DNA from: Streptomyces gardneri
Lineage (GTDB): Bacteria > Actinomycetota > Actinomycetes > Streptomycetales > Streptomycetaceae
DNA: 40,133 nt
Assembly (NCBI RefSeq): GCF_006539185.1
Contig: NZ_BJMN01000063.1
Location: 1 to 40,133, forward strand
Direction of reading: 5' to 3'
Shown: positions 8,397 to 16,897 of the stretch, one piece after another
Position numbering within the stretch: position 1 is the stretch's first letter
Layout: every line of letters starts with the position of its first letter
Program-made: the position numbers and the translations under genes
The notes under the pieces: generated by a model
Told to the model about the DNA's origin: nothing
What the model saw: the letters and a program-made list of their open reading frames with translations, nothing else
The model's database searches: none

Positions 8397-10367
8397 TCAG
8401 GACCTGCGGGTGGCTGCCAGGGTCTCGTAGAAGTGGAGGAGACCGAGGTTGTCGACCGAGCCGGCGTTGACGGCCTTGGCCAGGGGGGTGCCCTGGAGGA
8501 GGCGCTTGACCGGGACCTCGATGCGCTTGCCGGTGAGGGTGTGGGGCACGCCCGGCACCTCGATGATGTCGTCGGGGACGTGCCGCGGGGAGAGCTCCGT
8601 GCGGATCGTCCGCTTGATGCGGGCGATCAGCTCGTCGTCGAGGGTGGCGCCGTCCACGAGGTGCACGAAGAGCGGCATCCAGTAGCCGCCGTCCGGCTCC
8701 TCCAGGCCGATCACGAGGGATTCACGGATCTCCGGGAGGCGTTCGACGGCCTCATAGATATCGGCGCTCCCCATCCGCACGCCCTGACGGTTCAGGGTGG
8801 AGTCGGAGCGGCCGTGGATGACGACCGAGCCGTGGTCGGTGATCGTGATCCAGTCACCGTGGCGCCAGACGCCCGGGAACATCTCGAAGTAGCTGTCGCG
8901 GTAACGGCTGCCGTCGGGGTCGTTCCAGAAGTGGATCGGCATGGACGGCATGGGGTTGGTGACGACGAGTTCGCCGACCTCGCCGATCACCGGCTTGCCG
9001 GAGGGGTCCCAGGACTGGAGGTCGGTGCCGAGGCCGGCCGCCTGCAGCTCGCCGATGTGGACGGGGAGCGTGGGGACCGCGCCGGCGAAGCAGGAGCACA
9101 CGTCCGTGCCGCCGCTGACGGAGGCGATCCACAGGTCCTCGCGGACCTCGTCGTGGAGCCAGCGGAAGCCGTCGGGGGGCAGCGGCGAGCCGGTGGTTGC
9201 CACGCACTTCACGGCCGAGAGGTCGAAGTCCCGGCCGGGGTGCACGTCCGCCTTCGCGCAGGCCATCACGTACGCGGCGGAGGTGCCGTACAGCGTGGCG
9301 CCGGTGCGTTCGGCGACGCGCCACTGGGCGCCGGTGTCGGGGTAGCCGGGGCTGCCGTCGTACAGGACGACGGTCGCACCGGTGAGCAGGCCGGAGACGA
9401 GGAAGTTCCACATCATCCAGCCGGTGGAGGTGAACCAGAAGAACACGTCCTCGGGGCCGAGGTCGCAGTGGAGGCCCAGCTGCTTGACGTGCTCGACGAG
9501 GATGCCGCCCTGGGACTGGACGATCGCCTTCGGCAGGCCGGTCGTGCCGGAGGAGTACAGGACCCACAGCGGGTGCGCGAACGGGACCTGCTCGTAGACC
9601 GGCTCGACGTCGCCGGCGACGAGGTCGGCCCAGTCGAGGGTCCCTTCCGGGGCGGGGGTGCCGAGGAGCGGGATGTGGACGACGGCGCGGAGGGTGGGCA
9701 GCTCGGCGCGGAGTTCGGCGACGGTCTCGCGGCGGTCGTGCTCCTTGCCTCCGTACCGGTAGCCGTCCACGGTGAAGAGGACGACCGGCTCGACCTGCTG
9801 GAAGCGGTCGAGGACGCTGCGGGCGCCGAAGTCCGGGGCGCAGGAGGTCCACACACCGCCGACGGCCGCGGTGGCGAGGAGGGCCACGACGGACTGCGGG
9901 ACGTTCGGCAGGTAGCCGCTGACGCGGTCGCCGGGGCGTACGCCGATGGCGCGCAGTTCGGCGGCGAGGGAGCCGACCTGGCGGCGGAGCTCGGCCCAGG
10001 TCGTCGGCGCGGGCTCATGTGTCTCGTCCACATGGAGCAGGGCCGTGTCATGGGGGCGCTCGTCGGCGGCGCGCAGGGCGTGCTCGGCGTAGTTGAGGGT
10101 GGCGCCGGGGAACCAGTCGGCACCCGGCATCGAGCGGTCGCCGAGGATTCGCTCGTACGGGGTGGAGAAGCGGACGTCGAACCATTCGGCGACGGCCTGC
10201 CAGAAGGCTTCGAGCTCCTCGACCGACCAGCGGTGGAGCGCCGGGTAGCCGCCCTCTGCCGGGGCACCGTGGTGCTCGGCGGCCCAGGCCTGGAAGCGGG
10301 TGACGGCCGCGGTGGCGATGCGTTCGTCGTCCGGCTGCCAGAGCGGCTCGGTCTGCGCTGATGTCAT
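8397..10367 (-). CDS. Acetoacetyl-CoA synthetase
   Basis: A 656-aa ANL-superfamily acyl-CoA synthetase that converts acetoacetate, CoA and ATP to acetoacetyl-CoA, AMP and PPi. The length and N-terminal segment (FPGATLNYAEHAL, then GVWTSCAPDFGARSVLDRFQQ) fit acetoacetyl-CoA rather than acetyl-CoA synthetase. The adenylation P-loop YSSGTTGLPK is at residues 271-280. The A8 hinge region is present (GRSDSTLNRQGVRMGSADIY), as is the C-terminal catalytic lysine in LTGKRIEVPVK. The ATG at 10367 has AGGGAG about eight bases upstream. It is divergent from the GH31 gene, and its stop is 11 bp from a bidirectional terminator. The likely role is use of acetoacetate from ketone-body or leucine breakdown, or supply for polyketide and PHB metabolism. 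Confidence 0.93.
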   Translation of the reverse strand: MTSAQTEPLWQPDDERIATAAVTRFQAWAAEHHGAPAEGGYPALHRWSVEELEAFWQAVAEWFDVRFSTPYERILGDRSMPGADWFPGATLNYAEHALRAADERPHDTALLHVDETHEPAPTTWAELRRQVGSLAAELRAIGVRPGDRVSGYLPNVPQSVVALLATAAVGGVWTSCAPDFGARSVLDRFQQVEPVVLFTVDGYRYGGKEHDRRETVAELRAELPTLRAVVHIPLLGTPAPEGTLDWADLVAGDVEPVYEQVPFAHPLWVLYSSGTTGLPKAIVQSQGGILVEHVKQLGLHCDLGPEDVFFWFTSTGWMMWNFLVSGLLTGATVVLYDGSPGYPDTGAQWRVAERTGATLYGTSAAYVMACAKADVHPGRDFDLSAVKCVATTGSPLPPDGFRWLHDEVREDLWIASVSGGTDVCSCFAGAVPTLPVHIGELQAAGLGTDLQSWDPSGKPVIGEVGELVVTNPMPSMPIHFWNDPDGSRYRDSYFEMFPGVWRHGDWITITDHGSVVIHGRSDSTLNRQGVRMGSADIYEAVERLPEIRESLVIGLEEPDGGYWMPLFVHLVDGATLDDELIARIKRTIRTELSPRHVPDDIIEVPGVPHTLTGKRIEVPVKRLLQGTPLAKAVNAGSVDNLGLLHFYETLAATRRS

Positions 10368-10501
10368 GGTGCTGCTCCCTGGCTGTACGCGGGGTCGGCG
10401 TGTGTCCCGCGCACGTGCTGGGGGTGTGCGCGTGACGCGGCTGACAGGACGATGCCATGTGATCGTCTTTCGCACCAGGTCTGCCTGCCCATGGTCGGCC
10501 A

Positions 10502-10542
10502 GTTGAACATGTGCTCCCACCACGGGTGAACGGATGTTGAAC
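10502..10542. promoter_or_regulatory. Phased GTTGAAC-type repeats in the AACS/GH31 divergent region
   Basis: GTTGAAC at 10502-10508, GGTGAAC at 10525-10531 and GTTGAAC at 10536-10542 are spaced 23 and 11 bp apart, close to whole helical turns. They lie in the 215-bp gap between divergent genes and may bind a regulator. No clear promoter hexamers could be assigned. Confidence 0.3.
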
Positions 10543-10582
10543 GGAGCTCGTATCGCCCCAGGTGGGTGGCAGGGTGATCACC

Positions 10583-12937
10583 ATGGACGGTCGGGAACTG
10601 GTGCGTTCGATCAAGGTGTTCGGTTCGGCGCGGGGCTTGCGGACGGTACGGGCGGCGTGGCGGCAGCGCCGTACGGACGCGTGGGGGCTGCCGCCGAAGG
10701 GGGCGGAGCGGGCACGGGTGCCGGGGCAGGCGACGGGGGCTGAGGCGCTGCCGGGCGGAGGGGTCGTCCGGTTCGCGCGCTCCTCGCTGCGGATCAGCGT
10801 GTCGGCGGGTGGCGCGGTGTTCTGGGGCTGGGACGGGTCCGAGCCCCTGCCGTCGTACGCGCTGGCCGGTGAGGCGCCGGAACCCGATCCGCGGGCCTCC
10901 CTGGAGCCGGACACGGACGGCGGGTGGCGGATCGTCTCGGAGCGGGTGACGGTGGCGGTCTCCCGGCACGGGGCGGTGGAGATCCGGACGCCGGGCGGGG
11001 TGATGCTGCGCCGGGACCTGCCGCCTCGGTGGTGGGAGTCGGTGGGGGCCGCGGGCGCGGTGGCGCGGTGGGTGCAGCGCAGTGAGGTGCCGGCGGACGC
11101 GCGCTTCTTCGGGCTCGGCGGACGGGCGGCGGGGCCGCGCCTGCGGGACGGCTCGTACCGGCTGTGGAACACCGACCCCAAGGGGGGCTTCGTCCCCGGG
11201 GACGATCCGCTGTACCTCACCATGCCCGTGCAGTTCGTCGTCTCGGACGCCGGGACGCACCTCGCGTTCCACGACAACTCCTGGGACGGGCGGGTCACGC
11301 TCGCCGAGGGTGAGGAGGGTGCGGGGTCGGGGCACGACCGGCCGGGGACCAGCGAGGTCCGGATGGGGGGCGGGCCGCTGCGCTGCTGGGTGGTGGTCGG
11401 CACCCCCGCGCGGGTGCTGCACGGCTGGGCCGCGCTGACGGGCGCGCCCGCGCTGCCGCCGTCCTGGGCGCTCGGGCCCCAGCACGCGCGCTGGGGGTTC
11501 GGCAGCGCGGCGGAGGTGCGGCGGGTGGTCGCCGGGTACCGGGAGCGAGGGCTCCCGCTGTCCGTCGTCCACCTGGACATCGACCACTACGACGGGCACC
11601 GGGTGTTCACCGTGGACACGGAGCGCTTCCCGGACCTGCCGGGGCTCGCGGCGGAGCTGCGGGAGCAGGGCGTGCGGCTCGTGTCGATCGTGGACCCGGC
11701 GGTGAAGGCCGAGCCGGGGGACGCCGTGTACGACGGCGGGCGGGCGGCCGGGGCGTTCGTGCGGGACGCGCGGGGCGGGGAGGTCCGCGGGGAGGTGTGG
11801 CCGGGTGAGTGCGCGTATCCGGACTTCACCGATCCGGCGGTACGGGAGTGGTGGGGCGGGCTGTACGAGGAGCGGCTGCGGCAGGGCTTCTCCGGGGTGT
11901 GGCACGACATGAACGAGCCGGTGTCGTTCGCGCCCTTCGGCGACGCGACGCTGCCGCGGTCGGCGCGGCACGCGCTGGACGGGCGGGGCGGCGACCACCG
12001 CGAGGCGCACAACGTGTACGGGCTGACGATGGCCCGGGCCGGGTACGAGGGGCTGCGCCGGCTGCGGCCCGACGAGCGGCCCTTCCTGTTCTCCCGGTCC
12101 GGCTGGGCGGGCATGCAGCGGTACGGCGGCACCTGGTCGGGGGACGTGTCGACCGGGTGGCCGGGGCTGCGGGCCTCGCTCTCCCTGGTCCTGGGGCTCG
12201 GGCTGTGCGGGGTGCCGTACTCGGGTCCGGACGTGGGCGGCTTCGACGGGAGTCCGTCGCCCGAGCTGTACCTGCGCTGGTTCCAGCTGGGCGCGTGGCT
12301 GCCCTTCTTCCGTACCCACTCGGCGATCGACGCGGGGCGGCGCGAACCCTGGGAGTTCGGTCCCGAGGTCCTGGAGCACGCGCGCGTGGCGCTGGCCGAA
12401 CGGGAGCGGCTGCGGCCGTACTTCGAGACGTTGGCCCGGTTGGCCCGGATGACGGGCGCGCCGTACGTCCGTCCGGTGTGGTGGGGGACGCCGGAGGACC
12501 GGGGGCTGCGCGACTGCGAGGACGCGTTCCTGTTGGGGGACGCGCTGCTTGTGGCGCCGGTCCTGACACGGGGTGCGGACCGGCGGGCGGTGCGGCTGCC
12601 ACGCGGCCGGTGGTACGACACGGCGACGGGGCGGGCGTACGAGGGTCCTGGGCAGGTGCTGCTCGACGCACCGCTGTCGCGGGTGCCGGTGCTGGCCCGG
12701 GCGGGGGCGGTGCTGCCGGTGCGGGGCGACGGGGACGGACCGGCCCTGGAGGTGTGGGCGCCCGCGGCGGGGCGGACGGGGGGCGGGCTCGTCGTCCGGG
12801 ACACGGGGGACGGCTGGGAGCCGGCCGAGATCGAGCGGTACCAGTCGCGGCTCGTGGACGGCCGGGTGGTGGTGGAGCGGGTGACGGACGACGGGGTGGA
12901 GGCGGTGGGGCTGCCGGTGCGGGTGCGGGGGATGTGA
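10583..12937 (+). CDS. Glycoside hydrolase family 31 (alpha-glucosidase-like)
   Basis: A 784-aa enzyme that hydrolyses alpha-glycosidic bonds, most likely alpha-glucosides. An N-terminal beta-sandwich is followed by the GH31 TIM barrel. The catalytic nucleophile is Asp442 in WHDMNEP and the acid/base is Asp521 in TWSGDVSTGW. PQHARWGFGS and VHLDIDHYDG form the usual substrate pocket motifs, and the C-terminal beta domains follow. There is no signal peptide, so it is probably cytosolic. I chose the ATG at 10583 (MDGRELVRSIKVFG) with AGGG eight bases upstream; the GTG at 10562 in the same frame is the alternative. A perfect GGTGATCACC palindrome abuts the start codon. No hairpin terminator follows, only a G-rich tract at 12943-12968. 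Confidence 0.92.
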   Translation: MDGRELVRSIKVFGSARGLRTVRAAWRQRRTDAWGLPPKGAERARVPGQATGAEALPGGGVVRFARSSLRISVSAGGAVFWGWDGSEPLPSYALAGEAPEPDPRASLEPDTDGGWRIVSERVTVAVSRHGAVEIRTPGGVMLRRDLPPRWWESVGAAGAVARWVQRSEVPADARFFGLGGRAAGPRLRDGSYRLWNTDPKGGFVPGDDPLYLTMPVQFVVSDAGTHLAFHDNSWDGRVTLAEGEEGAGSGHDRPGTSEVRMGGGPLRCWVVVGTPARVLHGWAALTGAPALPPSWALGPQHARWGFGSAAEVRRVVAGYRERGLPLSVVHLDIDHYDGHRVFTVDTERFPDLPGLAAELREQGVRLVSIVDPAVKAEPGDAVYDGGRAAGAFVRDARGGEVRGEVWPGECAYPDFTDPAVREWWGGLYEERLRQGFSGVWHDMNEPVSFAPFGDATLPRSARHALDGRGGDHREAHNVYGLTMARAGYEGLRRLRPDERPFLFSRSGWAGMQRYGGTWSGDVSTGWPGLRASLSLVLGLGLCGVPYSGPDVGGFDGSPSPELYLRWFQLGAWLPFFRTHSAIDAGRREPWEFGPEVLEHARVALAERERLRPYFETLARLARMTGAPYVRPVWWGTPEDRGLRDCEDAFLLGDALLVAPVLTRGADRRAVRLPRGRWYDTATGRAYEGPGQVLLDAPLSRVPVLARAGAVLPVRGDGDGPALEVWAPAAGRTGGGLVVRDTGDGWEPAEIERYQSRLVDGRVVVERVTDDGVEAVGLPVRVRGM

Positions 12938-12942
12938 GGTGT

Positions 12943-12968
12943 GGGCAGGGGGTGAGGGGTGGGAGGGG
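12943..12968 (+). other. G-quadruplex-forming tract
   Basis: The plus strand has GGG-CA-GGGGG-TGA-GGGG-T-GGG-A-GGGG, five G-runs with very short loops, in the 51-bp gap between convergent genes that lacks a hairpin terminator. Confidence 0.5.
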
Positions 12969-12988
12969 CGCGGGGGTGAGGGCCTGTT

Positions 12989-15055
12989 TCAGCCGGTGAG
13001 TGCGCGCGCACGGCGACGTGCGGCGCGCGCCGGCCGATGTCGGTGGCGCAGCCTCGTCAGGACGGCCACGGTCAGGAAGGCGCAGACCACCGCTCCGCAG
13101 ACGGACAGGGCCACTCCCACGGCGTTTCCCAAGGGCATGGTCGCCATGGCGAGGACCGCCACGCCGATGCTCGTCGCCCTCACGATGCTCAGTGGCTTGT
13201 ACGCGACGGCGTGCAGGTCGTGCGGTTTCGCGTCGCCGCCTCGGTGGCCCGATCGGACGACCTCCACCACGAAGGCGCCGGCGGCGACGAGCGCCGAGCC
13301 GACCTGGGCCCAGACGAACGGGTCAAGCAGGATCTGCAGGACCGCGGCCGCCACCGAGACCGCCGTTCCGAGGAGCGTCGCGGCGAGGGCGTGGACGAAG
13401 TTCTCGCGGGGCAGGACGTACGGCAGCCGCACATGGATCCGTGTCAGGCGTTCGCCGCGTTCCCAGGCGGCCTCCGGGCTCTCGGTGGTGTCGAGCGAGA
13501 ACTCCAGGACGCCGTCGGTCGCGTCGGCCTCCACGAGCGGCCGGATCTCGGCGTTCTCGCTCACCAGCGGGGGCCCCGCGACCTCGAGCCCCTCCGGGGT
13601 CACGACGTGCAGCCGGTTCTGCCGTACCTCCGGGGGGAAGGCGACCTCTGCCGACACCACCACGGCGCCCCAGCCGAGCCGGTCCACCCGGCACTTTCCG
13701 TCGAACTCGTAGCTCACCTCCGAGGACATCCCCGGGTGGGCGTCGATGAGCGCCACCACCGGCATGTAGCGGATCAGCCGGCGGATCCGCCACCGGTACC
13801 TGTCGCCGAGGGCCTCGTTCTCGGCCGCCTGCGTGAGCACGGAGGTGATCTCGTCCGTCTCCGGGCTCCATGCGAGGGCCTGGAGGCTCCGGGCGATCTC
13901 CTGTCCCGGTGCGGTGTCCGCGTCGCCGTCCGGGGTGAGGAGCCGGTGGACGCCCCGGGCGATCTGCAGCTTCACGTCGGTCGACGTGAGCATGTTGACC
14001 GGGCGGCCGTTGCGGTCCTTGAGGTGGAGGTCGTCCAGGAACCTGTCCTCCTCCCAGGGGACGAGATCCACGATCACCGGTGTCCGGGGAGCCGTCTGGA
14101 CCTCCGCGCCGACGAGCGCGCTGAGCTTCGTCCTGACGTGGTGGCGCGCGACGCTCCGGTCGGGGAACTCCAGCCGGTGGGTGCGGGTGGTGATCGTGGC
14201 GGAGATCTCGTCGAGCTCCTGGAACATGCGCAGCTCGTCCCAGCCCGGGGCGGCGGGCAGGCCCCGCGGGTCCACGGTGGTGATCGCCGCGGGCATGACG
14301 GAGGCGGTCAGGGACAGCGCCGGGGCCCGCCTCTCGGTGTAGTACGCGACCAGGTCGGCGGCGAGCATGACGATCCGTGAGACCGCGGGGTCCTGCGACG
14401 GCGGGTGCTCCGCGAGGTGCTGTTCCAGTTCCATGACCGTGCCGTGCTCCGCCCGGTCCGGGGCGCTGAGGATCTCGGCGACGGACCGGACGATCCGCGC
14501 CAGCGGGACGGCGTCGGGGGTGGGCGCGGCGAGGGAGTTCACCGCCGCGGTCGCGGCACGGCCGGCTGCCTCGGCGCGGCCGGCGAGGAGGGCGCTGTGC
14601 GCGAAGGAGGCGAGCCGGGTGACGGAGGCGCCCGGCCGGACCGCCGCGAGGTGGCGGACCTCTTTGACGTACCGGTCGAGCCGGTCGGTGCGCAGCGGCT
14701 CCAGGGGTTGGTGGTAGTAGGCGGCGGCGAGGCGGTGGGCCCGTGCGTGCCGGTCGGGGGCCGTCTCACGGAGCCGGGTGGTCAGCGCCGTACGGAAGAA
14801 GGACCGGAGGACGTACGCCGCCCGCTCGGGCCCCTCGTCGTCGGCGGCCCAGGGATGCGCCACGGCGTCCTTCTGGACGAAGGGGTTCGCGGCGATCTCG
14901 CGTGTGCCGATGCCCAGCGCGAGGGCCCTCGCCGTGTAGACGACGAGCGGGGGGTCGAAGAGGTCGTGGACGGACAGGGCTTCGATCAGTCGTCGCTCGT
15001 CGGTGGGCAGGCGGTCGAAGCGGTCGAACGCGCGCCGGGTCAACTCGTCGTTCAT
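12989..15055 (-). CDS. Winged-helix protein with C-terminal membrane domain (partner of STAND-like NTPase)
   Basis: A 688-aa protein of unknown function. Its N-terminus (RAFDRFDRLPTDERRLIEAL, then HDLFDPPLVVYTARALALG) resembles the winged-helix module that normally follows the NTPase in STAND proteins. A long helical region follows to about residue 230. A mixed alpha/beta section then includes TKLSALVGAEVQ and VIVDLVPWEEDRFLDDLHL. A beta-rich part follows around 440-550. The last 136 residues hold four membrane helices (about 553-577, 580-600, 624-643, 645-668) and an Arg-rich tail. The ATG at 15055 is 7 nt after the NTPase stop, and its GTGAGG ribosome site overlaps that stop. Together the two genes look like a STAND protein split in two and tethered to the membrane. 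Confidence 0.85.
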   Translation of the reverse strand: MNDELTRRAFDRFDRLPTDERRLIEALSVHDLFDPPLVVYTARALALGIGTREIAANPFVQKDAVAHPWAADDEGPERAAYVLRSFFRTALTTRLRETAPDRHARAHRLAAAYYHQPLEPLRTDRLDRYVKEVRHLAAVRPGASVTRLASFAHSALLAGRAEAAGRAATAAVNSLAAPTPDAVPLARIVRSVAEILSAPDRAEHGTVMELEQHLAEHPPSQDPAVSRIVMLAADLVAYYTERRAPALSLTASVMPAAITTVDPRGLPAAPGWDELRMFQELDEISATITTRTHRLEFPDRSVARHHVRTKLSALVGAEVQTAPRTPVIVDLVPWEEDRFLDDLHLKDRNGRPVNMLTSTDVKLQIARGVHRLLTPDGDADTAPGQEIARSLQALAWSPETDEITSVLTQAAENEALGDRYRWRIRRLIRYMPVVALIDAHPGMSSEVSYEFDGKCRVDRLGWGAVVVSAEVAFPPEVRQNRLHVVTPEGLEVAGPPLVSENAEIRPLVEADATDGVLEFSLDTTESPEAAWERGERLTRIHVRLPYVLPRENFVHALAATLLGTAVSVAAAVLQILLDPFVWAQVGSALVAAGAFVVEVVRSGHRGGDAKPHDLHAVAYKPLSIVRATSIGVAVLAMATMPLGNAVGVALSVCGAVVCAFLTVAVLTRLRHRHRPARAARRRARALTG

Positions 15056-15062
15056 GGCTGCC

Positions 15063-15836
15063 TCACCCGGTCCCGAGCGGTTCGATGTGGAGGTCGAGGA
15101 ACTCGCGTATCAGGCCGGGGATGCCGTGGTGGCTCCGGTGGATGCTCGTCGCCTGTCCCTTGAGGCTGTCGAAGCCGAGCGTGGTGATCCACTCCTCGAC
15201 GGCGTCGATGCCGAAGGGGGGCAGCACCATGGTGTGGACCGCGGTGACATGGGGGTACGCGAGGCGCGGCACGTGCCGTCCGGCCACGAAGACGCTCGTG
15301 CCGCGTCGGCTGAGCAGGTCGGGCAGCAGGTCCGTGCCGAGCCAGTCGCGCATGGGCGCCTCGCAGTGTTCGAAGCCGTCCAGGCAGATGACGGGGTTGT
15401 GGGGGTCCCCCGCAAGGGTGTCCAGGAGGGCGTCGCTCATCGCGTCCAGCTGGATCTTGTGGTCCCTGGAGGTGTTGACGACCATCTGGATGTTGGCGTT
15501 CCGCGCCCTCATGTCGTGCACGTTCACCGTCGCCGTCGACGACTGTGCGATCTGCGAGCGCACCGCCTGGTAGCCGGGGACGGGGACGTCCTGACGGCGG
15601 GCCTGCCGCGCCAGGTCCCTCAGGACGTCGTCCTTCTCGACCACGCGCTCCAGGTCGACGTAGTAGACACCGGCGGCGACGTGCCGCCGGTGGATCTCCC
15701 GGAGCAGCCTGGTCTTCCCGATGCCTTCCGGCCCTTCGAAGAAGAGCGCCTGCTGTGCGTTGCTCCCGTCGACGACGGCCGCGGAGTGTGCCAGCTGCTC
15801 CGTGCGGTCGACATGGACGTCTTCTCGGTTCGGCAC
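15063..15836 (-). CDS. STAND-like P-loop NTPase
   Basis: A 257-aa ATP/GTP-binding protein. Walker A is GPEGIGKT at residues 35-42. Walker B is PVICLDGFEHCE at 148-159, with Asp153. A sensor-1-like TSVFVAGRHVPRL lies near 182-194. GIPGLI near the C-terminus matches the GxP motif that marks STAND and AP-ATPases. It ends where a STAND NTPase domain would join its winged helix, and the next gene, 7 nt later, begins with a winged-helix-like module. The start is a GTG at 15836, with GGGGAC-rich DNA upstream. It sits 34 nt after the small membrane protein gene. STAND NTPases are signal-activated switches; a signalling or defence role is inferred from the family. Confidence 0.88.
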   Translation of the reverse strand: MPNREDVHVDRTEQLAHSAAVVDGSNAQQALFFEGPEGIGKTRLLREIHRRHVAAGVYYVDLERVVEKDDVLRDLARQARRQDVPVPGYQAVRSQIAQSSTATVNVHDMRARNANIQMVVNTSRDHKIQLDAMSDALLDTLAGDPHNPVICLDGFEHCEAPMRDWLGTDLLPDLLSRRGTSVFVAGRHVPRLAYPHVTAVHTMVLPPFGIDAVEEWITTLGFDSLKGQATSIHRSHHGIPGLIREFLDLHIEPLGTG

Positions 15837-15870
15837 CCCGTCGTCCCCGTTTCCGATGTCCCGATGCGTG

Positions 15871-16206
15871 TCAGGTGCGGTCGGTGCCGGTGGCCTCGCC
15901 GGTCGGAGCGCTGTCGGTCCCGTCGCCCGCCGTGATCGTGAGCTTGGAGCGCTTGGCCTTCGAGCGGAAGAACGCGGTCCGCGCGCCCTTCGGCATCGTG
16001 AGCTCGGAATGCTTGAACACGGAGTCGTGGGCCTGGAACTCCTGCCCGTTCAGGCCGCGCTGCTCCTCGTTGCTCTCGAAGCCCGCCTTGACGCCGGGCA
16101 TCTGCACCGTCGCCCTTTTCAGCCGGTGCCTGAGGGCGAAGACGATCGCGACGACCGCTGCGACCCCGACGATAGCGATGACGGCCTCGGGCCAGCCGAC
16201 GTTCAT
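15871..16206 (-). CDS. Small single-pass membrane protein of the STAND-like cassette
   Basis: A 111-aa protein with one membrane helix at about residues 7-25 (EAVIAIVGVAAVVAIVFAL), then a basic stretch and a polar domain. The polar domain contains VQMPGVKAGFESNEEQRGLN and, later, FRSKAKRSKLTITAG, which suggests a small beta-strand fold. I do not recognise the family. The ATG at 16206 has GGAGGGGAG upstream. It is the first gene of a three-gene minus-strand unit with the NTPase and the winged-helix/TM protein, so it may be the membrane sensor or effector of that unit. An in-frame ATG further upstream would add 17 residues without a ribosome site. Confidence 0.8.
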   Translation of the reverse strand: MNVGWPEAVIAIVGVAAVVAIVFALRHRLKRATVQMPGVKAGFESNEEQRGLNGQEFQAHDSVFKHSELTMPKGARTAFFRSKAKRSKLTITAGDGTDSAPTGEATGTDRT

Positions 16207-16264
16207 GGACGCTCCCCTCCACATCGTCACCCTGGGGCGACGGCGAGCGGTCAGCATGCCACAA

Positions 16265-16284
16265 CAGGCAGATAATCAGGCAGA
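16265..16284. repeat. Direct repeat upstream of the STAND-like cassette
   Basis: CAGGCAGA occurs twice (16265-16272 and 16277-16284), separated by TAAT, a 12-bp period. It lies about 60 bp upstream of the first gene of the minus-strand cassette and may be an operator. Confidence 0.4.
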
Positions 16285-16335
16285 GTTGGAGGCGCGCGCG
16301 CATGCACCCGCGCCCCGGCGTGCGCCCCCCCTTGC

Positions 16336-16836
16336 TCAGCCGTACGCCCCCGCGAACCACTTCCGTGCCGCCTCCGTGTGGAGCGGGAAGGCCAGCTCCT
16401 CCGGGGCGAGGATCAGGTGGTGGCCGCTCGTCTCGTCCGTGGGGGCCGAGGGCGGGAGCGCGGTGGCGGGGCGGGGCGGGAGCAGGCCGAAGAGGAGGAG
16501 ATGGCCGGCCGGGGAGCTCATCGCGTCGGCGAGGCGGACGTCCTCGGCGGAGGCCTGGATGCCCGTCTCCTCGCGCAGTTCGCGGGCGACGGCGGCGCGC
16601 CAGTCCTCGGCGTGGTCGATGAAGCCGCCGGGCAGGGCGATGCCGCCCTTCCGGGGCTCGATGGTGCGGGTGATGACGACGAGTCCCGTCCCCCGCTCCC
16701 CGTCCGTGACGGGGAGAAGGGCGACGGCGACGGGCAGCGGGTTGCGGTAGGCGGTGTGGCCGCAGGCCGGGCAGGTGCGGGGCCAGCCGGCGCCGGGCGA
16801 GTGAGCGGCGCCGCATGCGGAGCAGTGGGAGTCCAT
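16336..16836 (-). CDS. Nudix hydrolase with N-terminal zinc ribbon
   Basis: A 166-aa hydrolase of nucleoside diphosphate derivatives. An N-terminal four-cysteine ribbon (CSAC at 5-8, CPAC at 22-25) is like that of NudC/YjaD-type pyrophosphatases. The Nudix box runs from Gly71 to Ile93 with all consensus residues: G-x5-E at 71-77 and RELREETGI at 85-93. Substrate cannot be fixed from sequence. The ATG at 16836 begins the ribbon directly (MDSHCSACG); its ribosome site is weak, and the open frame extends upstream into the region shared with the divergent VanX-type gene. It is on the same strand as the STAND-like cassette but separated by 129 bp. Confidence 0.88.
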   Translation of the reverse strand: MDSHCSACGAAHSPGAGWPRTCPACGHTAYRNPLPVAVALLPVTDGERGTGLVVITRTIEPRKGGIALPGGFIDHAEDWRAAVARELREETGIQASAEDVRLADAMSSPAGHLLLFGLLPPRPATALPPSAPTDETSGHHLILAPEELAFPLHTEAARKWFAGAYG

Positions 16837-16897
16837 CACGGCCCGACGGTATGCGATCACCCTTTCCCGGCGCTGCCGGAACTGATAGACGGTGCGC

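Noticed and set aside
8388..10361. Long plus-strand open frame opposite acetoacetyl-CoA synthetase
   Set aside because: It is the mirror of a clear ANL enzyme; high GC keeps antisense frames open and its composition (Val/Gly/Asp repeats) is not protein-like.
10573..10582. Perfect GGTGATCACC palindrome before the GH31 start
   Set aside because: Ten-base palindromes are expected dozens of times by chance in 40 kb; kept only as a remark.
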